A stretch of 64,000 nt of DNA from Ideonella alba (GTDB lineage Bacteria; Pseudomonadota; Gammaproteobacteria; Burkholderiales; Burkholderiaceae_C), in contig NZ_JAGQDF010000005.1 in NCBI RefSeq assembly GCF_018069875.1, forward strand, positions 248,001-312,000. Direction: 5' to 3'. Shown in pieces: positions 17,585-31,061 of this stretch (within the stretch, counting starts at the first letter, position 1; the number at the start of each line of letters is the position of its first letter). The notes beneath the pieces are model-generated. The model was not told where the DNA came from, did not search any database, and saw only the letters and a list, made by a program, of their open reading frames with translations. The translations under genes and the position numbers were made by a program.

Positions 17585-19738
17585 ATGTCGAACGCCCACG
17601 AATTCAATCCCGCCAGCCTCGAGCAATGGGCCAAAGCGGCCGCCAAGTCGGCCGGCGGTGACCTCGACAAGCTGAACTGGCACACGCCGGAAGGCCTGGT
17701 CGTCAAGCCGCTCTACACCGCCGAGGATGTGGCCGGGCTGCCCCACACCAACACGCTGCCCGGCTTCGAGCCCTTCATCCGCGGCCCGCAGGCCACGATG
17801 TACGCGGTGCGGCCGTGGACGATCCGCCAGTACGCCGGCTTCTCCACCGCCGAGGAGTCCAACGCCTTCTACCGCAAGGCGCTGGCCGCGGGCGGGCAGG
17901 GCGTGTCGGTGGCCTTCGACCTGGCCACCCACCGCGGCTACGACAGCGACCACCCGCGCGTCACCGGGGACGTCGGCAAGGCCGGCGTGGCGATCGACAG
18001 CGTCGAGGACATGAAGATCCTGTTCGACGGCATCCCACTCGACAAAGTCAGCGTGTCCATGACCATGAACGGCGCCGTGCTGCCGGTGCTGGCCGGCTAC
18101 GTGGTGGCAGCGGAAGAGCAGGGCGTGTCGCAGGACAAGCTCAGCGGGACCATCCAGAACGACATCCTCAAGGAGTTCATGGTCCGCAACACCTACATCT
18201 ACCCGCCCGAGCCGAGCATGCGGATCATCGGCGACATCATCGAGTACACGGCGAAGAACATGCCGAAGTTCAACTCGATCAGCATCTCGGGCTACCACAT
18301 GCAGGAAGCCGGCGCCAACCAGGCGCTGGAGATGGCCTTCACGCTGGCCGATGGCAAGGAGTACGTGAAGACCGCGCTGGCCAAGGGCCTGGACGTGGAT
18401 GACTTCGCCGGCCGCCTGAGCTTCTTCTGGGCGGTGGGCATGAACTTCTACCTGGAGATCGCCAAGATGCGTGCGGCCCGCCTGCTGTGGGCGCGCATCA
18501 TGAAGGGCTTCAACGCGAAGAATCCGAAGAGCCTGATGCTGCGCACGCACAGCCAGACCAGCGGCTGGAGCCTGACCGAGCAGGACCCTTACAACAACGT
18601 GGTGCGCACCACGATCGAGGCGATGGCCGCGGTCTTCGGTGGCACGCAGAGCCTGCACACCAACAGCTTCGACGAAGCCATCGCGCTGCCCACCGAGTTC
18701 TCGGCCCGCATCGCCCGCAACACGCAGCTGATCATCCAGGAAGAGACCCACATCACCAACGTGGTCGACCCCTGGGCCGGCAGCTACCTGATGGAGTCGC
18801 TGACCCAGCAGATGGCCGACAAGGCCTGGTCCATCATCGAGGAGGTCGAGGCCATGGGCGGCATGACCAAGGCGGTGGATTCGGGCTGGGCCAAGCTGAA
18901 GATCGAGGCCAGCGCCGCCGAGAAGCAGGCCCGCATCGACTCGGGCAAGGACGTGATCGTCGGCGTCAACAAGTACAAGCTGGCCAAGGAAGACCCGATC
19001 GACATCCTCGAGGTCGACAACGTCCGCGTGCGCGAGGCGCAGATCGCCCGCCTGCAGCAGATCAAGGCCACCCGCGACGGCGCCAAGGTGCAGGCCGCGC
19101 TGGAGGCGCTGACGGCCGCCGCACAATCGGGCCAGGGCAATCTGCTGGACCTGGCCATCCAGGCGATCCGCCTGCGTGCCACGGTGGGCGAGGTCAGCGA
19201 TGCGCTGGAGAAGGTCTACGGCCGCCACCGCGCGGACATCCAGAAGGTGACCGGTGTGTACGCTGCTGCCTATGACTCGGCCGAGGGCTGGGACAAGCTG
19301 AAGGACGAGATCAACGCCTTCGCCGAGCAGGCGGGCCGCCGCCCGCGCGTGATGATCGCCAAGCTCGGCCAGGACGGCCATGACCGCGGCGCCAAGGTGG
19401 TGGCCACGGCCTTCGCCGACCTGGGCTTCGACGTCGACATGGGTCCGCTGTTCCAGACCCCCGAAGAGTGCGCCCGCCAGGCGATCGAGAACGACGTGCA
19501 TGCGGTGGGCGTGTCCACGCTGGCCGCCGGTCACAAGACCCTGGTGCCGGCCATCATTGCCGAGCTGAAGAAGCAGGGCGCCGACGACATCATCGTCTTC
19601 GTCGGCGGCGTGATCCCGGCGCAGGACTACGGTTTCCTGTTCGATGCGGGCGTCAAGGGCGTCTACGGCCCCGGCACGCCGATCCCCGCCAGCGCCAAGG
19701 ACGTGCTGGAACAGATCCGCGCCGCGCAGGGTCTCTGA
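17585..19738 (+). CDS. scpA: Methylmalonyl-CoA mutase, homodimeric type
   Basis: It interconverts (R)-methylmalonyl-CoA and succinyl-CoA with adenosylcobalamin. The N-terminal substrate barrel contains [28 protein letters not shown] and [14 protein letters not shown]. The C-terminal B12-binding domain contains the DGHDRG motif, with His599 as the expected lower cobalt ligand. At 717 residues it has the size of single-gene mutases of the E. coli Sbm/ScpA kind. The frame opens further upstream at 17561, but the ATG at 17585 has a GGAG about 8 nt upstream and aligns better with family starts, so it is preferred. It heads the operon and should work with the MeaB protein encoded nearby. Confidence 0.95.
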   Translation: MSNAHEFNPASLEQWAKAAAKSAGGDLDKLNWHTPEGLVVKPLYTAEDVAGLPHTNTLPGFEPFIRGPQATMYAVRPWTIRQYAGFSTAEESNAFYRKALAAGGQGVSVAFDLATHRGYDSDHPRVTGDVGKAGVAIDSVEDMKILFDGIPLDKVSVSMTMNGAVLPVLAGYVVAAEEQGVSQDKLSGTIQNDILKEFMVRNTYIYPPEPSMRIIGDIIEYTAKNMPKFNSISISGYHMQEAGANQALEMAFTLADGKEYVKTALAKGLDVDDFAGRLSFFWAVGMNFYLEIAKMRAARLLWARIMKGFNAKNPKSLMLRTHSQTSGWSLTEQDPYNNVVRTTIEAMAAVFGGTQSLHTNSFDEAIALPTEFSARIARNTQLIIQEETHITNVVDPWAGSYLMESLTQQMADKAWSIIEEVEAMGGMTKAVDSGWAKLKIEASAAEKQARIDSGKDVIVGVNKYKLAKEDPIDILEVDNVRVREAQIARLQQIKATRDGAKVQAALEALTAAAQSGQGNLLDLAIQAIRLRATVGEVSDALEKVYGRHRADIQKVTGVYAAAYDSAEGWDKLKDEINAFAEQAGRRPRVMIAKLGQDGHDRGAKVVATAFADLGFDVDMGPLFQTPEECARQAIENDVHAVGVSTLAAGHKTLVPAIIAELKKQGADDIIVFVGGVIPAQDYGFLFDAGVKGVYGPGTPIPASAKDVLEQIRAAQGL

Positions 19739-19750
19739 GGCCGGGCCGAC

Positions 19751-20215
19751 ATGCCGCACGCGCACCGCGCACCCGAGGGCCTGGCGCTGTTGCCGGCCGG
19801 CGAGGGCGATTTCGAGGCCCTGCTGGCGCTGCGCATGGCCGCGATGCGCGAGAGCCTGGAGCGCGTGGGCCGCTTCGATCCCCAGCGTGCCCGTGAGCGC
19901 CTCTCCCGCGGGTACCTGCCGGCCTACACGCGCCACATCCGGTTGCGCGGCGAACTGGTGGGCTTCGTGGTGGTGGTGCCGCGCGAGAAGGACTGCCTGC
20001 TCGACCACCTCTACATCCACCCGTCGGCGCAAGGCCAGGGCATCGGCTCGTGGGTGCTGGACCAGGTGCTGCAGGACGCCGATGCCCAGCGCAAGGCGGT
20101 CAGCGTCACCGCGCTGAAGCACTCCGACGCCAACCGCTTCTACCTGCGCCACGGCTTCGTGCTGCAGGCCGAGGGCGAGTGGGACCTGTACTACCTGCGC
20201 CCCGCGCGGACCTGA
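19751..20215 (+). CDS. GNAT-family N-acetyltransferase
   Basis: This 154-residue single-domain acetyltransferase has its acetyl-CoA-binding motif A at [15 protein letters not shown] (Q-x-x-G-x-G), preceded by the strand [11 protein letters not shown] and followed by [16 protein letters not shown], the usual motif B region. The substrate cannot be told from sequence. It lies between the mutase and meaB genes with gaps of 12 and 10 nt, so it is part of the operon. Because PrpE-type acyl-CoA synthetases are known to be switched off by acetylation of a C-terminal lysine, a protein-modifying role is possible but unproven. Confidence 0.85.
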   Translation: MPHAHRAPEGLALLPAGEGDFEALLALRMAAMRESLERVGRFDPQRARERLSRGYLPAYTRHIRLRGELVGFVVVVPREKDCLLDHLYIHPSAQGQGIGSWVLDQVLQDADAQRKAVSVTALKHSDANRFYLRHGFVLQAEGEWDLYYLRPART

Positions 20216-20225
20216 ACGCACCGCG

Positions 20226-21290
20226 ATGAACGCGATGTCCGACACGCCACCGCCGCTCGCCGGCGCCGCCGAGCTCCCGCCGCCCGACGCCATGCTGCTG
20301 GCGCAGGTCACCGCCGGTGAGGATGCGCCGCGCCGCCGTGCGATCGCCAAGACCATCACGCTGCTCGAAAGCACCCGCGCCGACCACCGCCTGCGTGCCG
20401 ACGCGCTGCTCAACGCGCTGCTGCCGCACAGCGGGCGTTCGCTGCGCCTGGGCATCTCGGGCGTGCCGGGCGTGGGCAAGAGCACCTTCATCGAGGCGCT
20501 GGGCCTGCACCTGATCGCCCAGGGCCACCGCGTGGCGGTGCTGGCGATCGATCCGTCCAGCAGCGTCTCGGGCGGCTCCATCCTGGGCGACAAGACCCGC
20601 ATGGAGCAGTTGAGCGTGCAGGAGGCCGCCTACATCCGCCCCAGCCCCAGCAGCGGCAACCTGGGCGGCGTGGCCGAGCGCACCCGCGAGGCGATGCTGG
20701 TCTGCGAGGCCGCCGGCTTCGACGTGGTGATCGTCGAGACCGTGGGCGTGGGCCAGAGCGAGACCGCGGTGCACGGCATGACCGACATGTTCTGCCTGCT
20801 GCAACTGCCCAATGCCGGCGACGAGTTGCAGGCGATCAAGAAGGGCGTGATGGAGCTGGCCGACCTGGTGGTCATCAACAAGGCCGACATCGATGAGCAC
20901 GCCGCCACCCGCGCCCGCGCCCAGATCACCAGTTCGCTGCGCATCTACGGCCACCATGGGCATCCGGATCATGCGGCGCACGACACCGCGCTGTGGCAGC
21001 CCACGGTGCTGCAGATGAGCGCGCTGAAGTCTACCGGCATCGCCGAGTTCTGGCAGACCGTCCAGCGCTACCGCGAACTGCAGACCGCCAGCGGCCGGCT
21101 GGCCGCGCGCCGCCACGCCCAGGACGAGGCCTGGATGTGGGAGCGCATTGAATCGGGCCTGCGTGAGCGTTTCCACCAGCACCCCGCGGTGCGCGAGGCG
21201 CTGGCCACCACCACCCAATCCGTCCGCCAGGGACGCGTGGCCGCCAGTGTGGCGGCGCGCCGCCTGCTGGACCTGTTCAAGTTGACCTGA
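20226..21290 (+). CDS. meaB: Methylmalonyl-CoA mutase-associated GTPase MeaB/ArgK
   Basis: This 354-residue SIMIBI-class G protein has its P-loop GVPGVGKS at residues 79-86, the metal-binding stretch AIDPSSS, the switch region ETVGVGQSE and the guanine-specificity motif NKAD. MeaB protects methylmalonyl-CoA mutase from inactivation and gates loading of adenosylcobalamin using GTP. It lies next to the mutase as in many genomes. Two start codons are possible (MNAM); the first is taken. pccB follows after 24 nt. Confidence 0.95.
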   Translation: MNAMSDTPPPLAGAAELPPPDAMLLAQVTAGEDAPRRRAIAKTITLLESTRADHRLRADALLNALLPHSGRSLRLGISGVPGVGKSTFIEALGLHLIAQGHRVAVLAIDPSSSVSGGSILGDKTRMEQLSVQEAAYIRPSPSSGNLGGVAERTREAMLVCEAAGFDVVIVETVGVGQSETAVHGMTDMFCLLQLPNAGDELQAIKKGVMELADLVVINKADIDEHAATRARAQITSSLRIYGHHGHPDHAAHDTALWQPTVLQMSALKSTGIAEFWQTVQRYRELQTASGRLAARRHAQDEAWMWERIESGLRERFHQHPAVREALATTTQSVRQGRVAASVAARRLLDLFKLT

Positions 21291-21314
21291 AGGCAAGACC
21301 GAGGAGCCACTCCC

Positions 21315-22847
<1,533 letters not shown>

Positions 22848-22872
22848 GTTCAGGCCGCGCGGAGAAAAAAGC

Positions 22873-22990
22873 ATGTTCAAGAAGATCCTGATTGCGAACC
22901 GCGGCGAAAACGGCCGCAAGGCCGTTTCGGCGAAGCCAAATTGCCGGGTGCGCGAAGCGCACGCAGGCGAGTTCCCCGCGGAGACCCACC

Positions 22991-22998
<8 letters not shown>
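22873..22998 (+). CDS. Leader ORF repeating the first 12 codons of pccA
   Basis: A 41-residue ORF with its own GGAG 8 nt upstream starts MFKKILIANRGE, identical to the first 12 residues of the PccA protein that starts at 22991. It then continues with an unrelated stretch (NGRKAVSAKPN...) and ends with TAA 8 nt inside pccA in another frame. Over the 12 shared codons the two copies differ at four bases, all at third codon positions. It could be a remnant of a duplication around the pccA start or a translated leader that couples pccB and pccA translation. It is too short to be a carboxylase fragment with activity. Confidence 0.55.
22908..22962 (+). promoter_or_regulatory. Two small perfect hairpins inside the pccA leader
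   Basis: AAACGGCC (22908-22915) pairs with GGCCGTTT (22920-22927) around a GCAA loop of the GNRA type. GTGCGC (22948-22953) pairs with GCGCAC (22957-22962) around a GAA loop. Both lie in the segment that separates the leader copy of the start from the real pccA start, so they may be part of an inserted repeat element or an RNA control structure. Confidence 0.4.
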
Positions 22999-25066
<2,068 letters not shown>

Positions 25067-25076
25067 GGTCTGACCA

Positions 25077-26105
25077 GTGATCCAGACCGACGCACCCGAG
25101 GCGCCGATCCAGCTGCTGCGCCGTCCGGCGCCCCGCACCGCCCGCTGGACGGCCGAGGCCGTGCTGGCGCTGATGCAGCAGCCCTTCATGGCCCTGGTCC
25201 ACCAGGCCCACGAGGTGCATCGCCAGCATTTCCCGGCCGGCGACATCGAGCTGGCCTCGCTGCTGTCGGTGAAGACCGGCGGCTGCCCCGAGGACTGCGC
25301 CTACTGCCCGCAGAGCGCCCACCACGACACCGGCGTCGAGGCGGGCAAGCTGATGGACGTCGAGGCGGTGCTGGGCGCGGCGCGCGCCGCCAAGAGGGCC
25401 GGCGCCTCGCGCTTCTGCATGGGGGCCGCCTGGCGCGCGCCCAAGGACCGCGACGTCGAGAAAGTGGCCGAGCTGGTCCAGGGCGTCAAGGACCTGGGTC
25501 TGCAGACCTGCGCGACGCTGGGCATGCTCGAGCCGCACCAGGCCGTGATGCTGCGTGATGCGGGCCTGGACTACTACAACCACAACCTCGACAGCGCGCC
25601 CGACTTCTACGGCGACATCATCCACACCCGCGTCTACGAAGACCGGCTGCGCACGCTGGAGCATGTGCGCGAGGCCGGCATCAAGGTGTGCTGCGGCGGC
25701 ATCGTCGGCATGGGCGAGACCCGGCTGCAGCGTGCCGGCCTGATCGCCGAGCTGGCCAGCCTGGACCCGGCGCCGGATTCTGTGCCGGTCAACCAGCTGG
25801 TGCGCATCGAGGGCACGCCGCTGGCCGACGCCGAGCCGGTCGATCCCTTCGAGGTGGTGCGCGTGATCGCCGCCGCCCGCATCACGATGCCCGCCTCGCG
25901 GGTGCGCCTGTCGGCCGGCCGGCGCGGTCTGGACGAGGGCGTGCAGGCGCTGTGCTTCATGGCCGGCGCCAATTCCATCTTCTACGGCGACAAGCTGCTG
26001 GTCACCGGCAACCCCGATGCCGAGCAGGACCGCCGCCTGCTGGCCCGGCTGGACCTGCCGATCAGCGCCGAACTCTCCAACGCTTCCCAGGACACCACGC
26101 GATGA
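25077..26105 (+). CDS. bioB: Biotin synthase BioB
   Basis: This 342-residue radical-SAM enzyme inserts sulphur into dethiobiotin. The cluster motif CPEDCAYC places the [4Fe-4S] cysteines at residues 70, 74 and 77. The conserved stretches [23 protein letters not shown] and [13 protein letters not shown] follow, including Arg and Cys residues expected for the [2Fe-2S] site. The start is GTG at 25077, 10 nt after pccA. No ATG in the upstream portion gives a better N-terminus. Its place directly after a biotin-dependent carboxylase suggests co-supply of cofactor; no other bio gene is present in the window. Confidence 0.95.
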   Translation: MIQTDAPEAPIQLLRRPAPRTARWTAEAVLALMQQPFMALVHQAHEVHRQHFPAGDIELASLLSVKTGGCPEDCAYCPQSAHHDTGVEAGKLMDVEAVLGAARAAKRAGASRFCMGAAWRAPKDRDVEKVAELVQGVKDLGLQTCATLGMLEPHQAVMLRDAGLDYYNHNLDSAPDFYGDIIHTRVYEDRLRTLEHVREAGIKVCCGGIVGMGETRLQRAGLIAELASLDPAPDSVPVNQLVRIEGTPLADAEPVDPFEVVRVIAAARITMPASRVRLSAGRRGLDEGVQALCFMAGANSIFYGDKLLVTGNPDAEQDRRLLARLDLPISAELSNASQDTTR

Positions 26106-26566
26106 GCACCAAGCCTTTCAGGATCCTCGGCATCCAGCAGATCGCCATCGGCGGCCCCAGCAAGGACAAGCTCAAGAGCCTGTGGGTGGACATGCTGGGA
26201 CTGCAGGTCAAGAGCACCTTTGTCAGCGAACGCGAGAACGTCGACGAGGACATCTGCGCGCTGGGCAGCGGCCCGACCGCGGTGGAGGTCGACCTGATGC
26301 AGCCGCTGGACCCCGACAAGAAGCCGGCGGTGCATGCCACGCCGCTGAACCATGTCGGCCTGTGGGTGGATGACCTGCCCAAGGCGGTGGAATGGATGAG
26401 CGCCAACGGCGTGCGCTTTGCCCCCGGGGGCATCCGCAAAGGCGCCGCGGGCTTCGACATCTGCTTCATCCACCCCAAGGGCAACGACGAGTTCCCGGTG
26501 GGGGGCGAGGGCGTGCTGATTGAGCTGGTGCAAGCCCCCCCTGAAGTGGTGGCGGCGCTGGGCTGA
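26102..26566 (+). CDS. VOC-family protein, candidate methylmalonyl-CoA epimerase
   Basis: This 154-residue protein has two vicinal-oxygen-chelate beta-alpha-beta modules: [11 protein letters not shown] with WVDMLGLQV, and [17 protein letters not shown] with GVLIELVQ. Probable metal ligands are Gln13, Glu62, His84 and Glu141. This Q-E-H-E set resembles human glyoxalase I more than the H-Q-H-E set of the well-studied methylmalonyl-CoA epimerase. In this operon an epimerase is expected, because the carboxylase makes the (S) isomer and the mutase uses (R). Function is therefore inferred from context and is uncertain. The start overlaps the bioB stop by 4 nt. Confidence 0.75.
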   Translation: MSTKPFRILGIQQIAIGGPSKDKLKSLWVDMLGLQVKSTFVSERENVDEDICALGSGPTAVEVDLMQPLDPDKKPAVHATPLNHVGLWVDDLPKAVEWMSANGVRFAPGGIRKGAAGFDICFIHPKGNDEFPVGGEGVLIELVQAPPEVVAALG

Positions 26567-26670
26567 AATGCATTGTTTTTGACAGTGCAGCGTCAGGCTG
26601 TGGCGCTGCAATTCCGGATTGACGCTCGGCGCTGTGGCCGGGCTCCGAACACGGCCCCGAGGAGACATTC

Positions 26671-28566
26671 ATGACCAGCTACGCAGAGTTCCACCGCCGC
26701 TCCATCACCGACCGCGACGGCTTCTGGCGCGAACAGGCCGCGCTGGTCGACTGGCACCGGCCCTTCGACCAGGTCTGCGACTACAGCAACCCGCCGTTCG
26801 CCAAGTGGTTCGCCGGTGGCCAGACCAACCTGTGCCACAACGCGGTCGATCGCCACCTGGCGACGCGGCCGGACCAGAACGCGCTGATCTTCGTCTCCAC
26901 CGAGACCGACACCGAGAAGGCCTACTCCTTCCGCGAACTGCACACCGAGGTCAACCGCATGGCGGCCATCCTCCAGGGGCTGGGTGTGGGCAAGGGCGAC
27001 CGCGTGCTGATCTACATGCCGATGATCGCCGAGGCCTGCTTCGCGATGCTGGCCTGCGTGCGCATCGGCGCGATCCACTCGGTGGTCTTCGGCGGCTTCG
27101 CCAGCCATTCGCTGGCCAGCCGCATCGATGACGCCAAGCCGGTGGCCATCATCAGCGCCGACGCCGGCATGCGCGGCGGCAAGTCGGTGCCCTACAAGCA
27201 CCTGCTGGACGAGGCGATCAACCTGGCCGCGCACAAGCCGGCCAAGGTGCTGATGGTCAACCGCGGCCTGGCCGAGTTCGCCCGGGTCGCCGGCCGCGAC
27301 GAGGACTACGCCAGCCTGCGCGCCGCCAACATGGACGCCCAGGTGCCCTGCGAGTGGGTGGACTCCACCCACCCCAGCTACATCCTCTACACCAGCGGTA
27401 CCACCGGCAAGCCCAAGGGCGTGCAACGCGACACCGGCGGCTACACCGTCGCGCTCGCCGCGTCGATGAAGCACATCTACATGGGCAACCCGGGCGAGAC
27501 CTACTTCTCCACCTCCGACATCGGCTGGGTGGTGGGCCACAGCTACATCATTTACGGCCCGCTGATCAACGGCATGGCCACGATCATGTACGAGGGCCTG
27601 CCGATCCGCCCCGACGCGGGCATCTGGTGGAGCCTGGTGGAGAAGTACAAGGTCTCGGTGATGTTCTCGGCGCCCACCGCCGCGCGCGTGCTGAAGAAGC
27701 AGGACCCGGCCTTCCTGACCAAGTACGACCTGTCCAGCCTGAAGGCGCTGTTCCTGGCCGGCGAGCCGCTGGACGAGCCCACCGCCACCTGGATCGCCGG
27801 CGCGATCAACAAGCCGATCATCGACAACTACTGGCAGACCGAGACCGGCTGGCCGATCATGGCCATCTGCAACGGTGTCGAGAAGGCCCCCACCAAGTTC
27901 GGCTCGCCGGGCAAGGCGGTGTACGGCTACGACGTCAAGTTGATCGACGAGACCACCGCCGAGGAGATCACCGAGCCCGGCAAGAAGGGCGTGATCGCGG
28001 TGGAAGGCCCGCTGCCCCCGGGCTGCCTGCAGACCGTGTGGGGTGACGACGAACGCTACGTCAAGACCTACTGGTCCAGCATCCACAACAAGGTCATGTA
28101 CAGCACCTTCGACTGGGGCATCAAGGACGAGGACGGCTACTTCTTCATCCTGGGCCGCACCGACGACGTGATCAACGTGGCCGGCCACCGCCTGGGCACG
28201 CGCGAGATCGAGGAGAGCATCTCCAGCCACCCGAACGTCGCCGAAGTGGCGGTGGTGGGTGTGGCCGACCAGCTCAAGGGCCAGGTGGCCGTGGCCTTCG
28301 CGGTGCTGAAGGACCCCAGCCAGGCCGCCTCGGACGCCGACGCGCTGAAGCTCGAAGGCGCGATCATGAAGGTGGTGGACGAGCAGCTCGGCGCCGTGGC
28401 CCGTCCGGCCCGGGTGCGCTTCGTCAGCGTGCTGCCCAAGACCCGCTCGGGCAAGCTGCTGCGCCGCGCGATCCAGGCGGTCTGCGAGGGCCGCGATCCG
28501 GGCGACCTGACGACGATGGAAGACCCGGCCGCGCTGCAGCAGGTCAAGGACCTGGTCGCACGCTGA
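26671..28566 (+). CDS. prpE: Propionate--CoA ligase PrpE
   Basis: This 631-residue acyl-CoA synthetase activates propionate with ATP to propionyl-CoA. The N-terminal segment SYAEFHRRSITDRDGFW and the IDDAKPVAIISADAGMRGG region are typical of the PrpE/Acs branch. The AMP-binding core is YILYTSGTTGKPKGV and the hinge is GRTDDVINVAGHRLGTREIEE. Near the C-terminus, TRSGKLLRRAI contains Lys595, the catalytic lysine that is reversibly acylated in Salmonella PrpE (Lys592 there). It is preceded by a 104-bp gap, which could carry a separate promoter, and followed by a terminator-like hairpin, so it probably ends the operon. Confidence 0.93.
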   Translation: MTSYAEFHRRSITDRDGFWREQAALVDWHRPFDQVCDYSNPPFAKWFAGGQTNLCHNAVDRHLATRPDQNALIFVSTETDTEKAYSFRELHTEVNRMAAILQGLGVGKGDRVLIYMPMIAEACFAMLACVRIGAIHSVVFGGFASHSLASRIDDAKPVAIISADAGMRGGKSVPYKHLLDEAINLAAHKPAKVLMVNRGLAEFARVAGRDEDYASLRAANMDAQVPCEWVDSTHPSYILYTSGTTGKPKGVQRDTGGYTVALAASMKHIYMGNPGETYFSTSDIGWVVGHSYIIYGPLINGMATIMYEGLPIRPDAGIWWSLVEKYKVSVMFSAPTAARVLKKQDPAFLTKYDLSSLKALFLAGEPLDEPTATWIAGAINKPIIDNYWQTETGWPIMAICNGVEKAPTKFGSPGKAVYGYDVKLIDETTAEEITEPGKKGVIAVEGPLPPGCLQTVWGDDERYVKTYWSSIHNKVMYSTFDWGIKDEDGYFFILGRTDDVINVAGHRLGTREIEESISSHPNVAEVAVVGVADQLKGQVAVAFAVLKDPSQAASDADALKLEGAIMKVVDEQLGAVARPARVRFVSVLPKTRSGKLLRRAIQAVCEGRDPGDLTTMEDPAALQQVKDLVAR

Positions 28567-28590
28567 TCCGCCGCGCCACCCTCCCTGGCC

Positions 28591-28619
28591 AGGCCGCCCC
28601 TCGGGGCGGCCTTGTCTTT
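28591..28619 (+). terminator. Rho-independent terminator after prpE
   Basis: AGGCCGCCC (28591-28599) pairs perfectly with GGGCGGCCT (28604-28612) around a CTCG loop, followed by TGTCTTT. It lies 24 nt after the prpE stop and marks the likely end of the propionate operon. Confidence 0.75.
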
Positions 28620-28627
28620 GGGGCCGC

Positions 28628-28674
28628 CAAAAAATCCGGGCCATTTTTTGCATCATGAAATATCAATGCAAAAA
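28628..28674 (+). promoter_or_regulatory. AT-rich region with competing inverted repeats upstream of icd
   Basis: Three arms occur in series: CAAAAAAT (28628-28635), ATTTTTTGCAT (28643-28653) and ATGCAAAAA (28666-28674). The middle arm is perfectly complementary to the left arm over 8 bp and to the right arm over 9 bp, so only one pairing can form at a time. The region starts 110 nt before the icd ATG and is the most AT-rich stretch nearby. It may be an RNA switch or a pair of operator sites; no known riboswitch family was recognised. Confidence 0.4.
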
Positions 28675-28783
28675 CCGGGGCCAGGGTCAGACCCTCGAAA
28701 GCAAAATGCCGCATCGTTCCCGGTTGTCCGCGACGCCCCCTCGCGGCCAGAGCATTCATTCACATTGATCCAGGAGATAAGCG

Positions 28784-31021
28784 ATGAGCGACCCGAAGTC
28801 CACCATCATCTACACGCTGACCGATGAGGCGCCGCTGCTGGCGACCGGGTCCTTCCTGCCGATCATCCGCACCTTCACCGCCCCTGCGGGCATCAACGTG
28901 GCCACCAGCGACATCTCGGTGGCCGGCCGCATCCTGGCGCAGTTCCCCGAATGCCTGACCGAAGAGCAGCGCGTGCCGGACAACCTGGCCGAGCTGGGCA
29001 AGCTGACGCTGCGCCCCGAGGCCAACATCATCAAGCTGCCCAACATCAGCGCCTCGATCGCCCAGCTGAAGGCGGCCATCAAGGAACTGCAGGACAAGGG
29101 CTACAAGATCCCCGACTACCCCGAGAACCCGAAGAACGAGGAAGAGCAGTCGATCAAGGCGCGCTACTCGAAGTGCACCGGCTCGGCGGTGAACCCGGTG
29201 CTGCGCGAAGGCAACTCCGACCGCCGCGCGCCGCGCGCCGTCAAGGAGTACGCGCGCAAGAACCCGCACAGCATGGCCGAGTGGAGCCAGGCTTCGCGCA
29301 CCCACGTCTCGCACATGCACGCCGGCGACTTCTACCACGGTGAGAAGTCGATGACGCTGGACCGCGCGCGCGATGTGAAGATGGAGCTGATCACCAAGAG
29401 CGGCAAGACCATCGTGCTCAAGCCCAAGGTCTCGCTGCTCGACCGCGAGGTGATCGACAGCATGTTCATGAGCAAGAAGGCCCTGCTGGCCTTCTACGAG
29501 AAGGAGATCGAGGACGCCCGCAAGACCGGCGTGATGTTCTCGCTGCACGTCAAGGCGACGATGATGAAGGTCTCGCACCCGATCGTCTTCGGCCACTGCG
29601 TGAAGATCTTCTACCGCGAGGCCTTCGCCAAGCACGCCGAGACCTTCAAGGAGCTGGGCGTCAACGTCAACAACGGCATGGTCGATCTCTACACCAAGAT
29701 CGAGAAGCTGCCGGCCTCGCAGCGCGACGAGATCAAGCGCGACCTGCACGCCTGCCACGAGCACCGCCCCGAGCTGGCGATGGTGGACTCGGCCAAGGGC
29801 ATCACCAACTTCCACTCGCCCAACGACGTGATCGTCGACGCCTCGATGCCGGCGATGATCCGCTCGGGCGGCAAGATGTACGGCGCCGACGGCCGCCTGA
29901 AGGACGTCAAGGCCGTGATGCCCGAATCGACCTTCGCCCGCATCTACCAGGAGATGATCAACTTCTGCAAGTGGCACGGCGCCTTCGACCCGAAGACCAT
30001 GGGCACGGTGCCCAACGTCGGCCTGATGGCCCAGCAGGCCGAGGAATACGGCTCGCACGACAAGACCTTCGAGATCCCCGAGGACGGTGTGGCCAACATC
30101 ACCGACCTCGAGACCGGCGAGGTGCTGCTGAGCCAGAACGTGGAAGAGGGCGACATCTGGCGCATGTGCCAGGTCAAGGACGCCGCGATCCGCGACTGGG
30201 TCAAGCTGGCCGTCAACCGCGCCCGCAACTCGGGCATGCCGGTGGTCTTCTGGCTCGACAGCTACCGCCCGCACGAGGCGCAGCTGATCCGCAAGGTCAA
30301 GATGTACCTGCACGAGCACGACACCAATGGCCTGGACATCCAGATCATGAGCCAGGTGCGGGCGATGCGCTACACGCTGGAGCGCGTGATCCGCGGCATG
30401 GACACGATCAGCGCCACCGGCAACATCCTGCGCGACTACCTGACCGACCTGTTCCCCATCATGGAACTGGGCACCTCGGCCAAGATGCTGTCGATCGTGC
30501 CGCTGATGGCCGGTGGCGGCATGTACGAGACCGGCGCCGGCGGCTCGGCCCCGAAGCATGTGCAGCAGCTGGTGGAAGAGAACCATCTGCGCTGGGACAG
30601 CCTGGGCGAGTTCCTGGCGCTGGCGGTGAGCCTGGAGGACCTGGGCCTGAAGAACGGCAACAGCCGCGCCAAGCTGCTGGCCAAGACGCTGGATGCGGCC
30701 ACCGGCAAGCTGCTGGACAACCGCAAGTCGCCCAGCCCCAAGACCGGTGAGCTCGACAACCGCGGCAGCCAGTTCTACCTGGCGATGTACTGGGCGCAGG
30801 AGCTGGCGGGCCAGACCGAGGACGCCGAGCTGGCCGCCACGTTCGCGCCGCTGGCCAAGACCCTGGCCGACAACGAGGCCAAGATCGTGGCCGAGCTGGC
30901 CGAGGTGCAGGGCAAGCCGGCCGACATCGGCGGCTACTACAAGCCCGACACCGCCAAGCTGACCGCGGTGATGTGCCCCAGCGCCACCTTCAACGCGGCG
31001 CTGGCCTCGCTGAGCCGCTGA
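28784..31021 (+). CDS. icd: Isocitrate dehydrogenase (NADP), monomeric type
   Basis: This 745-residue protein matches the large monomeric NADP isocitrate dehydrogenase family, about twice the length of the dimeric enzyme. Recognisable stretches are [20 protein letters not shown] at the start, [21 protein letters not shown] (phosphate-binding Ser/Asn/Arg), [37 protein letters not shown] and [21 protein letters not shown]. It makes 2-oxoglutarate and NADPH in the TCA cycle. AGGAGA lies about 8 nt before the ATG. It is probably a single-gene unit between the terminator at 28591 and a hairpin at 31031. Confidence 0.95.
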   Translation: MSDPKSTIIYTLTDEAPLLATGSFLPIIRTFTAPAGINVATSDISVAGRILAQFPECLTEEQRVPDNLAELGKLTLRPEANIIKLPNISASIAQLKAAIKELQDKGYKIPDYPENPKNEEEQSIKARYSKCTGSAVNPVLREGNSDRRAPRAVKEYARKNPHSMAEWSQASRTHVSHMHAGDFYHGEKSMTLDRARDVKMELITKSGKTIVLKPKVSLLDREVIDSMFMSKKALLAFYEKEIEDARKTGVMFSLHVKATMMKVSHPIVFGHCVKIFYREAFAKHAETFKELGVNVNNGMVDLYTKIEKLPASQRDEIKRDLHACHEHRPELAMVDSAKGITNFHSPNDVIVDASMPAMIRSGGKMYGADGRLKDVKAVMPESTFARIYQEMINFCKWHGAFDPKTMGTVPNVGLMAQQAEEYGSHDKTFEIPEDGVANITDLETGEVLLSQNVEEGDIWRMCQVKDAAIRDWVKLAVNRARNSGMPVVFWLDSYRPHEAQLIRKVKMYLHEHDTNGLDIQIMSQVRAMRYTLERVIRGMDTISATGNILRDYLTDLFPIMELGTSAKMLSIVPLMAGGGMYETGAGGSAPKHVQQLVEENHLRWDSLGEFLALAVSLEDLGLKNGNSRAKLLAKTLDAATGKLLDNRKSPSPKTGELDNRGSQFYLAMYWAQELAGQTEDAELAATFAPLAKTLADNEAKIVAELAEVQGKPADIGGYYKPDTAKLTAVMCPSATFNAALASLSR

Positions 31022-31030
31022 GCGCTGTGC

Positions 31031-31048
31031 GCGGGCGCTGCGGCCCGC
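31031..31048. terminator. GC-rich hairpin between convergent icd and the CZB gene
   Basis: GCGGGC (31031-31036) pairs with GCCCGC (31043-31048) around a six-base loop. It sits between two converging genes, where a bidirectional terminator is expected, but no T tract follows on either strand. Confidence 0.3.
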
Positions 31049-31061
31049 TGGGCTGAGAGGC

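Noticed and set aside
22848-22990. A broken first copy of pccA (pseudogene) or an insertion sequence
   Set aside because: Only 12 codons are duplicated, no transposase or terminal inverted repeats are visible, and pccA itself is intact. It is kept as a leader ORF instead.
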